Source: Bacillota bacterium (GTDB taxonomy: Bacteria; Bacillota; Clostridia; Oscillospirales; Ruminococcaceae). From it: a DNA stretch of 10,975 nucleotides. The notes beneath the pieces are model-generated. The model did no database searches. It was not told where the DNA came from and saw only the letters and a program-made list of their open reading frames with translations. A program made the position numbers and the translations under genes. The stretch lies in NCBI GenBank assembly GCA_023391005.1, contig JAEWBS010000058.1, positions 1 to 10,975 on the forward strand, written 5' to 3'. This document shows, piece after piece, positions 1-7,068 of this stretch (the first letter of the stretch is position 1; the number at the start of each line of letters is the position of its first letter).

Positions 1-527
1 AGCAATATCCGCCGATTCCGTGGATAAGCGATATTATAAACATCGGCGCGGCGACGACCAAGCGCGTCACCGTTATTACGCCGGTGCTGACCATTCTGCT
101 TGTGGCGGCGCTGGTCGTGCTGATTAAATACACCAAGATCGGCATGGCGATGCGCGCCGTCTCGCGCGACTTTGAAACGGCGCGACTCATGGGCATCAAG
201 ATCAACAGCGTCATCAGCACGACCTTTATCATCGGCTCACTGCTGGCCGGTGTGGGCTCGCTGCTTTACTTTTCAAATTATACCGGCGTTGTACCCACGG
301 CGGGCGCCATGCCGGGCCTAAAAGCGTTTGTCGCCGCGGTGTTCGGCGGCATCGGGTCGATTCCCGGCGCGGTCGTCGGCGCGTTCATCATCGGCATCTG
401 CGAAAGTATGCTCAAGGGCGCCGGCTGGACCACCTTCTCGGACGCATTTACCTTTGCGCTGCTCATCGTCATTCTTGTGGCAAAGCCCACGGGACTGTTC
501 GGTGAGAAGACGACCGATAAGGTTTAG
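1..527 (+). CDS. livH: Branched-chain amino acid ABC transporter permease LivH, C-terminal part
   Basis: An open frame enters from the left edge (first full codon at position 3) and ends with TAG at 525-527, so the true start lies outside the window. The visible 174 or so residues are very hydrophobic and resemble the LivH family of inner-membrane permeases, which form the amino acid channel together with LivM. Family-like stretches are a basic cytoplasmic segment containing AMRAVSRD followed by ARLMGI (the loop that contacts the ATPases) and the glycine-rich AVFGGIGSIPGAVVGA near the C-terminus, followed by a last membrane helix ending in KPTGLFG. The next gene, livM, starts 9 nt downstream, and livG and livF follow, which confirms the assignment. 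An internal GTG at position 84 could be taken as a start, but the frame is open and LivH-like upstream of it. The specific substrate (Leu/Ile/Val or another amide or amino acid) cannot be told from sequence. Confidence 0.93.
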   Translation, partial: QYPPIPWISDIINIGAATTKRVTVITPVLTILLVAALVVLIKYTKIGMAMRAVSRDFETARLMGIKINSVISTTFIIGSLLAGVGSLLYFSNYTGVVPTAGAMPGLKAFVAAVFGGIGSIPGAVVGAFIIGICESMLKGAGWTTFSDAFTFALLIVILVAKPTGLFGEKTTDKV

Positions 528-536
528 GGGGCTGCC

Positions 537-1616
537 ATGGATAAAAAAATCAAAAATGTCTATTCCCTGATCGCCGTGGCGGCGCTGTTTGTGTTTTTGT
601 TTTTGCTTGAGCGCACGCTGCCCTCAACCTCGATGCTGTTCACGGTGCTCAAAAAAGGCGCGATTTATGCGCTTGTAGCCGTCTCGATGAACCTTCTCAA
701 CGGCTTTACCGGGCTGTTCTCGCTCGGGCAGGCGGGCTTTATGCTCATCGGCGCTTACGCCTACGCGATTTTTACAATTCCCCCGCAGTCGCGGGCGCAG
801 GTTTATCAGTATTTTGACGGCGGCATTGTTCAATTTGCGTTGCCGGTGCCGGTGGCGCTCGTGCTCGCCGGTCTTGCGGCGGCGGTGTTCGCGTTTTTTA
901 TCGGCCTGCCGGTGCTGCGCTTAAAGGGCGACTATCTTGCCATTGCAACGCTGGGCTTTGCCGAAATTATCCGCGCCATCTTCCAGTGGGATAAGCTGGG
1001 GCCGCTCACAAACGGCTCGAATTTGCTGCGCAAATTCCCGACCTTTTCGTCGGTGCTGTTTCCGTTTGCGGTTTCGGGTATCTGCATCGCGCTGATTGTC
1101 CTGCTCATCAACTCCTCGTTCGGGCGGGCGTTTAAAGCCATCCGTGAGGATGAAATTGCGGCCGAGGCGATGGGCGTCAGCTTATTCCGGCACAAGATGC
1201 TGTCTTTTGTCATCAGCTCGTTCTTCGCGGGGGTCAGCGGCGCATTGCTGGCTATGTACCAGACGACGGTGCAGGCCTCGGCCTTTAAGTCGGCGATGAC
1301 CTATGAGATTTTGCTGATTGTGGTGCTCGGCGGCATCGGCTCGATCACCGGCAGCTGTCTCTCATCCTTTTTGTTCATCGCGTGCAGCGAATGGTGGCTG
1401 CGCTTTCTCGACGCTGAGACGGTTATCAACGGCTTTCACATTCCCTTGCTGCGTTCCGGTTTTCGCAAGGTTGTGTTCTCGGTCATCATCATGATCGTCG
1501 TGCTGTTCTACCGTCAGGGCATTATGGGCGACCGCGAATTCTCGTGGGACGGCCTGATCGGCTTCTTTAAAAAGCCGTTTGCAAAAAAGGCGAAGGGCGG
1601 TGCGGCGCATGAGTGA
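537..1616 (+). CDS. livM: Branched-chain amino acid ABC transporter permease LivM
   Basis: This 359-residue polytopic membrane protein is the second permease subunit of the Liv-type importer. Visible family features are the N-terminal run of hydrophobic helices, the segment LNGFTGLFSLGQAGFMLIGA, the segment LRLKGDYLAIATLGFAEIIR, the cytoplasmic coupling loop with FGRAFKAIREDEIAAEAMGV, and the late VVLGGIGSITGS motif shared with LivH. Length is ordinary for LivM. The start at 537 is preceded by a purine-rich AGGGGG about 6 nt upstream and lies 9 nt after the livH stop. The coding sequence overlaps livG by 8 nt, which suggests translational coupling. The C-terminus is basic (KKPFAKKAKGG). It would work as a LivH-LivM dimer in the cytoplasmic membrane with LivG and LivF as ATPases; the periplasmic-type binding protein gene is presumably upstream of the window. 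Confidence 0.95.
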   Translation: MDKKIKNVYSLIAVAALFVFLFLLERTLPSTSMLFTVLKKGAIYALVAVSMNLLNGFTGLFSLGQAGFMLIGAYAYAIFTIPPQSRAQVYQYFDGGIVQFALPVPVALVLAGLAAAVFAFFIGLPVLRLKGDYLAIATLGFAEIIRAIFQWDKLGPLTNGSNLLRKFPTFSSVLFPFAVSGICIALIVLLINSSFGRAFKAIREDEIAAEAMGVSLFRHKMLSFVISSFFAGVSGALLAMYQTTVQASAFKSAMTYEILLIVVLGGIGSITGSCLSSFLFIACSEWWLRFLDAETVINGFHIPLLRSGFRKVVFSVIIMIVVLFYRQGIMGDREFSWDGLIGFFKKPFAKKAKGGAAHE

Positions 1617-2451
1617 GAACGTATTGCGTTTAGAAAATGTTACGATGCAGTTTGGCGGCGTCGTGGCGGTCAACGACCTGTCTATGGAGATTAACCGCGG
1701 CGAGATCGTCGCGCTCATAGGCCCCAACGGCGCGGGCAAAACCACCGCCTTTAACGTGATCACCGGCGTTTATACCCCCACGAACGGCGCGATTCACTTT
1801 AACGGCGAGCTGATTGTGTCCAATCATCCGCAAGGTCCGATGAAAAAGCTCTATCAGGGCGGCGACGCCGATAAATTTAATAAGGTGCTCGTCAAAACCC
1901 CCGACGCGATTACCAAGCTCGGCGTCGCGAGAACCTTTCAGAACATCCGGCTGTTCAAAAACCTCACGGTGTTTGAAAACGTGCTGATCGGGCGGCATCT
2001 GCGATCTAAGGCCGGGGCGTTGTCGGCCACACTGCGCCTAAACCGCGCCGAAGAGGCCGCTATGCGGCAAAGAACGTTTGAGCTGCTGAAAATTCTCGGC
2101 CTTGAGGATTTAAAGAATGAAAAGGCCAACAACCTGCCCTACGGTAAGCAGCGCCGTCTGGAGATTGCGCGCGCGCTCGCCACTGAGCCGGCGCTGCTGT
2201 TGCTTGATGAGCCTGCCGCCGGTATGAACCCGCAGGAAACCGAGGCGCTGACCGACTTTATCAAGCAGATCCGCGACGATTTCGGTCTGACGGTACTGAT
2301 GATCGAGCACCACATGGATCTTGTCATGCGTATCTCCGACCGCATCTATGTGTTGGATTTCGGCAAAACCATCGCTTCGGGCACGCCGGGCGAGATTCAA
2401 AACAACAACCGCGTCATAGAAGCGTATCTGGGGGTGGCGGCCGATGATTAA
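1609..2451 (+). CDS. livG: Branched-chain amino acid ABC transporter ATP-binding protein LivG
   Basis: A 280-residue ABC ATPase. Walker A is GPNGAGKT at residues 38-45, the Q-loop region is TFQNIRLF at 109-116, the signature is LPYGKQRR at 176-183 (the LivG-type variant of LSGGQ), Walker B is LLLLDEP at 196-202, and the H-loop is at H234/H235. The ATG at 1609 was chosen because MSENVLRLENV begins the usual ABC fold there; an in-frame ATG at 1579 would add ten very basic residues and lie deep inside livM. The start overlaps the livM stop by 8 nt. A stretch of roughly 25-30 extra residues (about 71-100, rich in K, D and N) sits between the first beta-sheet region and the Q-loop, longer than in textbook LivG. 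The gene overlaps livF by 8 nt. It couples ATP hydrolysis to uptake through LivH-LivM. Confidence 0.95.
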   Translation: MSENVLRLENVTMQFGGVVAVNDLSMEINRGEIVALIGPNGAGKTTAFNVITGVYTPTNGAIHFNGELIVSNHPQGPMKKLYQGGDADKFNKVLVKTPDAITKLGVARTFQNIRLFKNLTVFENVLIGRHLRSKAGALSATLRLNRAEEAAMRQRTFELLKILGLEDLKNEKANNLPYGKQRRLEIARALATEPALLLLDEPAAGMNPQETEALTDFIKQIRDDFGLTVLMIEHHMDLVMRISDRIYVLDFGKTIASGTPGEIQNNNRVIEAYLGVAADD

Positions 2452-3142
2452 GGTCAACGATTTACAGGTCAACTACGGCGGTATTGAGGCGGTGCGCGGC
2501 ATTTCGTTTGAGGTGCCTGAGAAAAGCATTGTCACGCTGATCGGCGCGAACGGCGCGGGCAAAAGCACAACGCTGCGCGCCATTGCGGGTCTGGTGCCGA
2601 TTAAGGGCGGTGAGATCCGATTCGGAGATCAAAAGATCAGCGGTCTGCCGACCGAGGCGATTGTCTCAAAGGGCGTCACGCTGGTACCCGAAGGCCGCCG
2701 CGTTTTTGCCGACCTCACGGTGCTTGAGAATATTAAAATTGGCGCTTATCTGCGGCATGACAAGCTCGACGACGACATCGCGTGGGTGTATGATCTGTTT
2801 CCGCGCCTCAAGGAACGCCACTGGCAGGCAGCGGGCACGCTTTCGGGTGGTGAGCAGCAGATGCTCGCGGTCGCCCGCGCGCTCATGAGCCGCCCCAAGG
2901 TGCTGATGATGGACGAACCCTCGTTGGGGCTCGCGCCCATCATCGTGCGCGGCATTTTTGACATCATCAAGGAGATTAACCGTCAGGGCATGACGATTTT
3001 GCTCATCGAGCAGAACGCCAACATGGCGCTGCACACGGCCGACTATGCCTATGTGCTCGAAACGGGGCGTATCACTATGTCGGGCGAGGGCAAAAAGCTG
3101 CTGGTGGATGAAGAGGTTAAAAAGGCCTATCTGGGCAGATAA
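2444..3142 (+). CDS. livF: Branched-chain amino acid ABC transporter ATP-binding protein LivF
   Basis: A 232-residue ABC ATPase, normal for LivF. Walker A is GANGAGKST (34-42), the VPEGRRVFADLTVLENI segment (81-97) is the LivF-type Q-loop region, the signature is LSGGEQQ (133-139), Walker B is VLMMDEP (153-159) followed by SLGLAP, and the switch region reads LLIEQN with Gln where most ABC ATPases have His, as is usual in LivF. The ATG at 2444 overlaps the end of livG by 8 nt and is preceded by a G-rich stretch (GGGGGTGG), consistent with coupled translation. It is the last gene of the operon and is followed within 15 nt by a strong terminator. LivF pairs with LivG as the ATPase heterodimer of the importer. 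Confidence 0.95.
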   Translation: MIKVNDLQVNYGGIEAVRGISFEVPEKSIVTLIGANGAGKSTTLRAIAGLVPIKGGEIRFGDQKISGLPTEAIVSKGVTLVPEGRRVFADLTVLENIKIGAYLRHDKLDDDIAWVYDLFPRLKERHWQAAGTLSGGEQQMLAVARALMSRPKVLMMDEPSLGLAPIIVRGIFDIIKEINRQGMTILLIEQNANMALHTADYAYVLETGRITMSGEGKKLLVDEEVKKAYLGR

Positions 3143-3156
3143 AGCATTAAAATCAA

Positions 3157-3189
3157 GCCGCCCGCCGATCTTCACGATTGGCGGGCGGC
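3157..3189. terminator. Bidirectional intrinsic terminator after livF
   Basis: A 14-bp stem (3157-3170 paired with 3176-3189, one G-T wobble) closes a 5-nt loop TTCAC. On the plus strand it is followed by CTTGTGTGTTG. On the minus strand it is followed by TTGATTTTAAT, so it can end both livF and the convergent gene at 3214-3732. Confidence 0.85.
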
Positions 3190-3213
3190 CTTGTGTGTTG
3201 TAACCCAAGGGGG

Positions 3214-3732
3214 TCAAATTGCGGTCTGAACTTTTTTCCACTTGCGAATTTGGCCTCGGAAGGACTTAAACGGCGCAACGGTATTGATGTGCACCCATTT
3301 CCATACGGGCCAGTTGGCAGGTGTTGAGGCGGCCCATCTTCTGCCACCGGGGGCAAATAGCGCGTCGTCGGTAAAGCTCTCCAGCCATGCGGGCATTTCG
3401 GCGACAGCCGTCATAAATGCTTCTCGCAGTACTGATAACGGCTCGTCCCGGTGGTCGTCGTAAAAGCTTTGATACAGCGCGCCCAGCCGGTTCCATTTGT
3501 AGCCGGGGGCGGGGGTGACGACGGGCTTTCCCTGTTGTTCATCGCGGTCCCAGCCCCGCAGCAGATGCATCCATCCCAGTTGGTAGGCGAGCATTTCTTG
3601 CGGTGTGCGTTCAACGCCTTTTAAACGCAGGTTTTTGTCCGCCTCTGAGATGCCGTCAAATTCCGCAATAAACAGTGCGGCAGTCTTTTCAATTTCGTCT
3701 ATTAAGGCCTTTTTATCGATATAAGTTTGCAT
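3214..3732 (-). CDS. ClbS/DfsB family four-helix bundle protein (DUF1706)
   Basis: A 172-residue soluble protein with no signal peptide or membrane segment. It resembles the DUF1706 (ClbS/DfsB) family: an N-terminal amphipathic helix with IDEIEKTAALFIAEFDGI, the AYQLGWMHLLRGW segment (residues 49-61), a helix around YQSFYDDHRDEPLSVLREAF, and the C-terminal NWPVWKWVHINTVAPFKSFRGQIRKWKK, matching the family's W..KW.H.NT.AP pattern. Length fits the family. ClbS itself is a cyclopropane hydrolase that protects colibactin producers; most homologues have no known substrate, and no toxin biosynthesis gene is visible here, so the function is open. The start at 3732 has AGGGTG about 5 nt upstream. It lies 102 nt downstream of the oxidoreductase gene on the same strand, with a long inverted repeat between them. 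Confidence 0.8.
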   Translation of the reverse strand: MQTYIDKKALIDEIEKTAALFIAEFDGISEADKNLRLKGVERTPQEMLAYQLGWMHLLRGWDRDEQQGKPVVTPAPGYKWNRLGALYQSFYDDHRDEPLSVLREAFMTAVAEMPAWLESFTDDALFAPGGRRWAASTPANWPVWKWVHINTVAPFKSFRGQIRKWKKVQTAI

Positions 3733-3774
3733 AACGCACCCTATGCTTTCATCGTATGACTTTTCGACAGTTTG

Positions 3775-3815
3775 AATTATTGGTCAAATTTTATCAATAA
3801 GATTGACCAATAATT
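3775..3815. repeat. Perfect 13-bp inverted repeat upstream of the ClbS-like gene
   Basis: AATTATTGGTCAA at 3775-3787 is repeated as its exact reverse complement at 3803-3815, with a 15-nt AT-rich spacer. It begins 43 nt upstream of the ClbS-like start and 20 nt past the oxidoreductase stop. On the minus strand it is not followed by a T-run, so an intrinsic terminator is unlikely. The arms (TTGGTCAA/TTGACCAA) look like regulator half-sites, and the right-hand arm on the minus strand contains TTGACC, a possible -35 element. An operator or operator/promoter for the downstream gene is the preferred reading; an mRNA hairpin is the alternative. Confidence 0.55.
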
Positions 3816-3834
3816 GAATTTGCGCCAAAATCAA

Positions 3835-5319
3835 TCATAGCGCGCCAAACTTTTCAAACACCCACGCGGTCAGCTCGTTGAGCGAAGGATGAATGACCAT
3901 CGAATCGTTAATAGGCGCATAAGTGCCGATATCAGGGCAAAGAATTCTCAGCGCGTCGAATTCCTTCGGACTGACGGCGCGGCACTGCTTCTGACACTGA
4001 TAGCCTGCGTTCATCAGATAGACAAACGGCTGTACCAGCACCGAGGAATGCGGCCCGACGATATGCACGCCAAGAATTTTCTTATTCTCCCCGACGATCA
4101 TTTTAACAAACCCGTTGTCGGCGTCGCGGTCGTGGTAGCCCATCGCGCGGCCGCTCACGACCTCGGAATAATGGTTTTTGGCGGTCTGATAAGTCAGGCC
4201 CTGCTGCTGTGCCTCCCGTTCGGTCATGCCGACATGCGACACCTGTGGATGGGTAAAGATGGTCCACGGTACGGTGTCGTAGCGTGCCTCGGTTTTTTCG
4301 CCGTCCGAAAAGAAGTTCTGAATTAGAATCTGCGCCTCATAATTGGCCTTGTGCCTGAATTGATATTTGCCGTTGATATCGCCAATCGCCCAGATATGCG
4401 GCTGCGAAGTTTCGAGATAGGCATTTGTGATAATCCAGCCGTTCTGATCGGTCTTAACACCGGCCTTTTCAAGCGCCAGGCTGTCGGCGTTGGAGCGCAC
4501 ACCGGCGGCAACGAGAATTTCTTCGCATGCCACAACGGTACGCTGACCGGTCACACGGTTCTCGACAGTCAGCTGCTTTTGGCCGTCACCTGCGGCGGCG
4601 GACAGAATATCGGTATCGTTGAGCATCGTGATACCGACATCGGCAAACTGCTGCTCGACAAACTGTGCCACGTCGGCCTCCTCCTTGTTGAGAATGCCGC
4701 TCGTGCGCGAGATCAGCGTCACCTGCGCGCCGAAGGCCGAAAAAATATGCGCGAACTCGCAGCCGATAGCACCGCTGCCGATGATGGCGAGACTCTTCCA
4801 GGGCGCTTTGGGAAACTGTGCGCCGAAAAAGCGCTCGGAGGTGACATAGCCCGCTTCGTCGAGCCCCGCGATAGTCGGCACGGCGCTTCTGGCCCCTGCC
4901 GCCAGCACAAATTTGTCGCCCGAGATGATCTCGTCCGGCTCGTCTGGGCGCGAAACGGCCATGCGGTTGGCGTCGATAAAGGCAGCGCTGCCCTTATAGA
5001 CGGTTAAATTCGGCAGGCTATACAGATTTTCTTCAATCGTTTTGTTAAAATCAATTTGCTTCCACATTCTTCTTGAAACGGTGTCCCAGTCGAGCTGCAC
5101 CGGGCCTGTCCGGATGCCAAACCGTTCGGCGGTTTGCGCTTCGCGGATAAAATCGGCGGGGTACACCAGCATCTTAGACGGAATACACCCCTTGGTCAGA
5201 CAGGTGCCGCCAAACTTTGCTTTTTCTATAATCGCGCAGCGCAGCCCCTTGTTGAGCGCCGCCTCCATCACCATCAGACCCGCGCCGCTGCCCACAATGA
5301 CAAGATCAAAATGTTTCAA
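3835..5319 (-). CDS. FAD-dependent pyridine nucleotide-disulfide oxidoreductase (dihydrolipoyl dehydrogenase / mycothione reductase type)
   Basis: A 494-residue class I flavoprotein disulfide reductase. The N-terminal FAD Rossmann motif is GSGAGL (10-15), the redox-active disulfide is GGTCLTKGC with C40 and C45, the second dinucleotide-binding motif is GSGAIG (181-186), and the FAD motif AIGD is at 311-314. The C-terminal dimer interface carries the catalytic His-Glu pair in HPSLNE (H477, E482), equivalent to HPTLSE in dihydrolipoyl dehydrogenase. After the second Rossmann strand the chain reads LISRTSGIL, with Arg and no acidic residue, which resembles NADPH-using glutathione reductase more than NADH-using enzymes. 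Residues about 438-475 form an extra segment with C442, C446 and C461 before the catalytic His. No 2-oxo acid dehydrogenase or glycine cleavage genes are nearby, so the substrate is uncertain. The start has GGAGGAGG 8 nt upstream. It is a cytoplasmic homodimer by family. Confidence 0.88.
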   Translation of the reverse strand: MKHFDLVIVGSGAGLMVMEAALNKGLRCAIIEKAKFGGTCLTKGCIPSKMLVYPADFIREAQTAERFGIRTGPVQLDWDTVSRRMWKQIDFNKTIEENLYSLPNLTVYKGSAAFIDANRMAVSRPDEPDEIISGDKFVLAAGARSAVPTIAGLDEAGYVTSERFFGAQFPKAPWKSLAIIGSGAIGCEFAHIFSAFGAQVTLISRTSGILNKEEADVAQFVEQQFADVGITMLNDTDILSAAAGDGQKQLTVENRVTGQRTVVACEEILVAAGVRSNADSLALEKAGVKTDQNGWIITNAYLETSQPHIWAIGDINGKYQFRHKANYEAQILIQNFFSDGEKTEARYDTVPWTIFTHPQVSHVGMTEREAQQQGLTYQTAKNHYSEVVSGRAMGYHDRDADNGFVKMIVGENKKILGVHIVGPHSSVLVQPFVYLMNAGYQCQKQCRAVSPKEFDALRILCPDIGTYAPINDSMVIHPSLNELTAWVFEKFGAL

Positions 5320-5387
5320 AATAAATCCTCCTCCGGTTTATGGTCGTATCGGCGTCCATCCGCCGCAAAACAGCTTATTTCGCCGGA

Positions 5388-5393
5388 ATTATA
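5388..5393 (-). promoter_or_regulatory. Possible -10 box for the disulfide oxidoreductase gene
   Basis: On the minus strand the perfect hexamer TATAAT lies here, about 70 nt upstream of the start at 5319. No convincing -35 hexamer is found 16-18 nt further upstream, so the call rests on the -10 alone. Confidence 0.35.
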
Positions 5394-5495
5394 CCTTTAA
5401 TTTACCACAAAAATGGGGGAAATAAAAGTTGTAAAAAAATTTAGCGCCTATTTCGCGCGCAGTACGGTGCAAAACGGCGTGTAATTACTAAAGAA

Positions 5496-5524
5496 TTGAC
5501 AGTGCGCACGCCATGTGCTACAAT
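5496..5524 (+). promoter_or_regulatory. Near-consensus sigma-70/A promoter of the MATE gene
   Basis: TTGACA at 5496-5501, a 17-nt spacer, and TACAAT at 5519-5524. Transcription would begin near 5531, giving an untranslated leader of about 140 nt before the MATE start at 5672. There is no other plus-strand gene in between, so such a long leader implies RNA-level control. Confidence 0.85.
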
Positions 5525-5562
5525 AGCAACAAATCAGCACATGAATTGTCATGAATTATAAC

Positions 5563-5655
5563 GGACTTTTTCTTTACCGCCGGGTAGGGAATTTTAAGTG
5601 CCAGACCTCCTGTCGCCAGGCCGCGAAAGATAGGAGGGGCTGGCGCTTTTATGTT
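5563..5655 (+). promoter_or_regulatory. Structured leader with terminator-like hairpin; candidate guanidine-IV (mepA motif) riboswitch
   Basis: Two structures are visible. First, TACC (5575-5578) pairs with GGTA (5583-5586) around GCCG, followed by a purine-rich GGGAATTTT. Second, a long hairpin: 5596-5604 pairs with 5640-5648 (9 bp, one wobble) and 5606-5611 pairs with 5632-5637 (6 bp). It ends in CTTTTATGTTTAT, so it can act as an intrinsic terminator directly before the ribosome binding site. Within its left arm CCTG (5609-5612) can instead pair with CAGG (5617-5620), a small hairpin that would break the terminator stem. That gives two exclusive folds, as in a transcriptional ON riboswitch. 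The guanidine-IV class (mepA motif) is known upstream of MepA-like MATE pumps in Clostridia. The identification here is by gene context, size and general architecture, not by alignment to the consensus. Another ligand class is possible. Confidence 0.5.
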
Positions 5656-5671
5656 TATATGGAGGTTTGGC

Positions 5672-6979
5672 ATGAAAAACACCACGCATCTCAGGGAATT
5701 TGCAAAATACACGTCGCTCAACGTGCTCGGCATGGTTGGGCTGTCCTGCTATATTCTCGCCGATACTTTTTTTGTCGCGCGGGGTATGGGGGCCAACGGT
5801 CTGGCGGCGCTGAATCTCGCGATACCGGTTTTCAGCCTGATTCAGGGCACCGGGCTGATGCTCGGCATGGGGGGCGCGACTCAGTACGCGATTTTGAAAA
5901 GCCAGAACAACCATGCCAAGGCCAACCGCGCCTTTAATAACGCGGTGCGGATCGCGCTGTTTTGCGCCATCCTGCTTTTTGCCGCCGGTATATTTTTGTC
6001 GGGGACCATCACGGCAGCGCTGGGAGCCGACCATGCTGTTTTTGAGATGTGCCGGACCTATCTCAGAGTATTGCTGCTCTTCTCGCCGATGTTTATCGCA
6101 AACAACGTCGTCATGTGCTTTGTGCGAAACGACGGCGCGCCGCAGCTTGCCATGCTCGCGATGGTGGCGGGCAGCCTCTCGAACATTGTGCTCGATTATA
6201 TTTTTATTTTTCCGTTGGGAATGGGTATCTTCGGTGCGGTGCTTGCGACCGGCTGCGCGCCGATTATCAGCCTTTTGCTGCTGTCGCGATTTTTCATCCA
6301 AGGTAAGAACGGCTTTCGCCCCGAAAGCGCCCGCCTGCATCCCCAGCTGGTCGGGAACATTTTGTCCTGCGGCGCGCCCTATTGCATCTCGGAGCTGGCC
6401 TCGGGCGTTGTGATGATTGTGTTTAACTTTCTCGCGATGCGTTTGAGCGGCAACATTGGCGTGGCGGCCTACGGGGTTATCGCGAACATTTCCATCGTGG
6501 TCATTTCAATCTTTACGGGGGTGGCGCAGGGCATTCAGCCGATCCTCAGCCGCTTGTATGGTGCCGGCGACCGAAAGGCGCTCGGCCTGACGCTGCGCTA
6601 TGCGTTAACGGCGGTGGCGGTGCTGTCGGCGGGCGTCTACGCGCTCGTTTTCTTTGGCGCGGAGCCGATTGCGGCTGCCTTTAACAGCGCGCGCGACCCG
6701 CAGATGCAGCGCATTGCGACAGCGGGCCTTAAAATTTATTTTATATCCTGCGTTTTCGCGGGCTTTAACATCATTGTGTCAGCCTATTTTGCCGCGACAG
6801 AATATGCTCGACCCGCGTATTTTATCTCGCTGCTGCGCGGATTTATCATTGTGCTGCCGACGGTGTTTGTGCTGTCGACCCTCTTTGGCATGACCGGTGT
6901 CTGGTGTGCGCTGCCGGTGGCGGAAGCGGTCGTGTCGCTGATTGCGCTGGCCCTTTATTGCCGCAAGCACCCCCGTTAA
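5672..6979 (+). CDS. MATE family efflux transporter, MepA-like
   Basis: A 435-residue polytopic membrane protein with about twelve hydrophobic segments in two related halves, the size and pattern of MATE cation/drug antiporters. MepA-type features are the N-terminal MVGLSCYILADTFFVARGMG with the family DTFF motif, ALNLAIPVFSLIQGTGLMLGMGGATQYA, FVRNDGAPQLAM, the NIVLDYIFIFPLGMGIFGAVLATG stretch, and in the second half GVAQGIQPILSRLYGAGD. The start at 5672 was chosen over an in-frame ATG at 5651 because GGAGG at 5661-5665 lies 6 nt upstream of 5672, while 5651 sits on the tail of the leader hairpin with no ribosome binding site. It is a single-gene unit with its own promoter, regulatory leader and terminator. 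Substrate is unknown; if the leader is a guanidine riboswitch, guanidinium or related cations are likely substrates or inducers. Confidence 0.92.
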   Translation: MKNTTHLREFAKYTSLNVLGMVGLSCYILADTFFVARGMGANGLAALNLAIPVFSLIQGTGLMLGMGGATQYAILKSQNNHAKANRAFNNAVRIALFCAILLFAAGIFLSGTITAALGADHAVFEMCRTYLRVLLLFSPMFIANNVVMCFVRNDGAPQLAMLAMVAGSLSNIVLDYIFIFPLGMGIFGAVLATGCAPIISLLLLSRFFIQGKNGFRPESARLHPQLVGNILSCGAPYCISELASGVVMIVFNFLAMRLSGNIGVAAYGVIANISIVVISIFTGVAQGIQPILSRLYGAGDRKALGLTLRYALTAVAVLSAGVYALVFFGAEPIAAAFNSARDPQMQRIATAGLKIYFISCVFAGFNIIVSAYFAATEYARPAYFISLLRGFIIVLPTVFVLSTLFGMTGVWCALPVAEAVVSLIALALYCRKHPR

Positions 6980-7033
6980 AACGATGGGGCTACACGATAC
7001 AATTGGCGGCGCAACGCTGTCAGGCGACAACGA

Positions 7034-7061
7034 AGCCGGGATGTTCCATAACATCCCGGCT
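7034..7061. terminator. Intrinsic terminator between the MATE and XRE genes
   Basis: A perfect 12-bp stem (7034-7045 with 7050-7061), loop CCAT, followed on the plus strand by ACTTTGTTTACTT. It lies 54 nt after the MATE stop and 8 nt past the end of the convergent regulator gene, so it probably serves both, better in the plus direction. Confidence 0.8.
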
Positions 7062-7068
7062 ACTTTGT

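Noticed and set aside
1579..1608. Upstream ATG as the start of LivG
   Set aside because: It would add ten basic residues outside the ABC fold and overlap livM by 38 nt; 1609 gives the usual N-terminus.
3775..3815. Intrinsic terminator of the disulfide oxidoreductase gene
   Set aside because: The stem is AT-rich with a 15-nt loop and is not followed by a T-run on the minus strand, so an operator fits better.
4351..5007. Long plus-strand open frame opposite the disulfide oxidoreductase
   Set aside because: It is the antisense shadow of a gene with complete catalytic motifs and shows no domain of its own.
5651..5671. Upstream ATG as the start of the MATE protein
   Set aside because: It overlaps the tail of the leader hairpin and has no ribosome binding site, whereas 5672 has GGAGG at the right distance.
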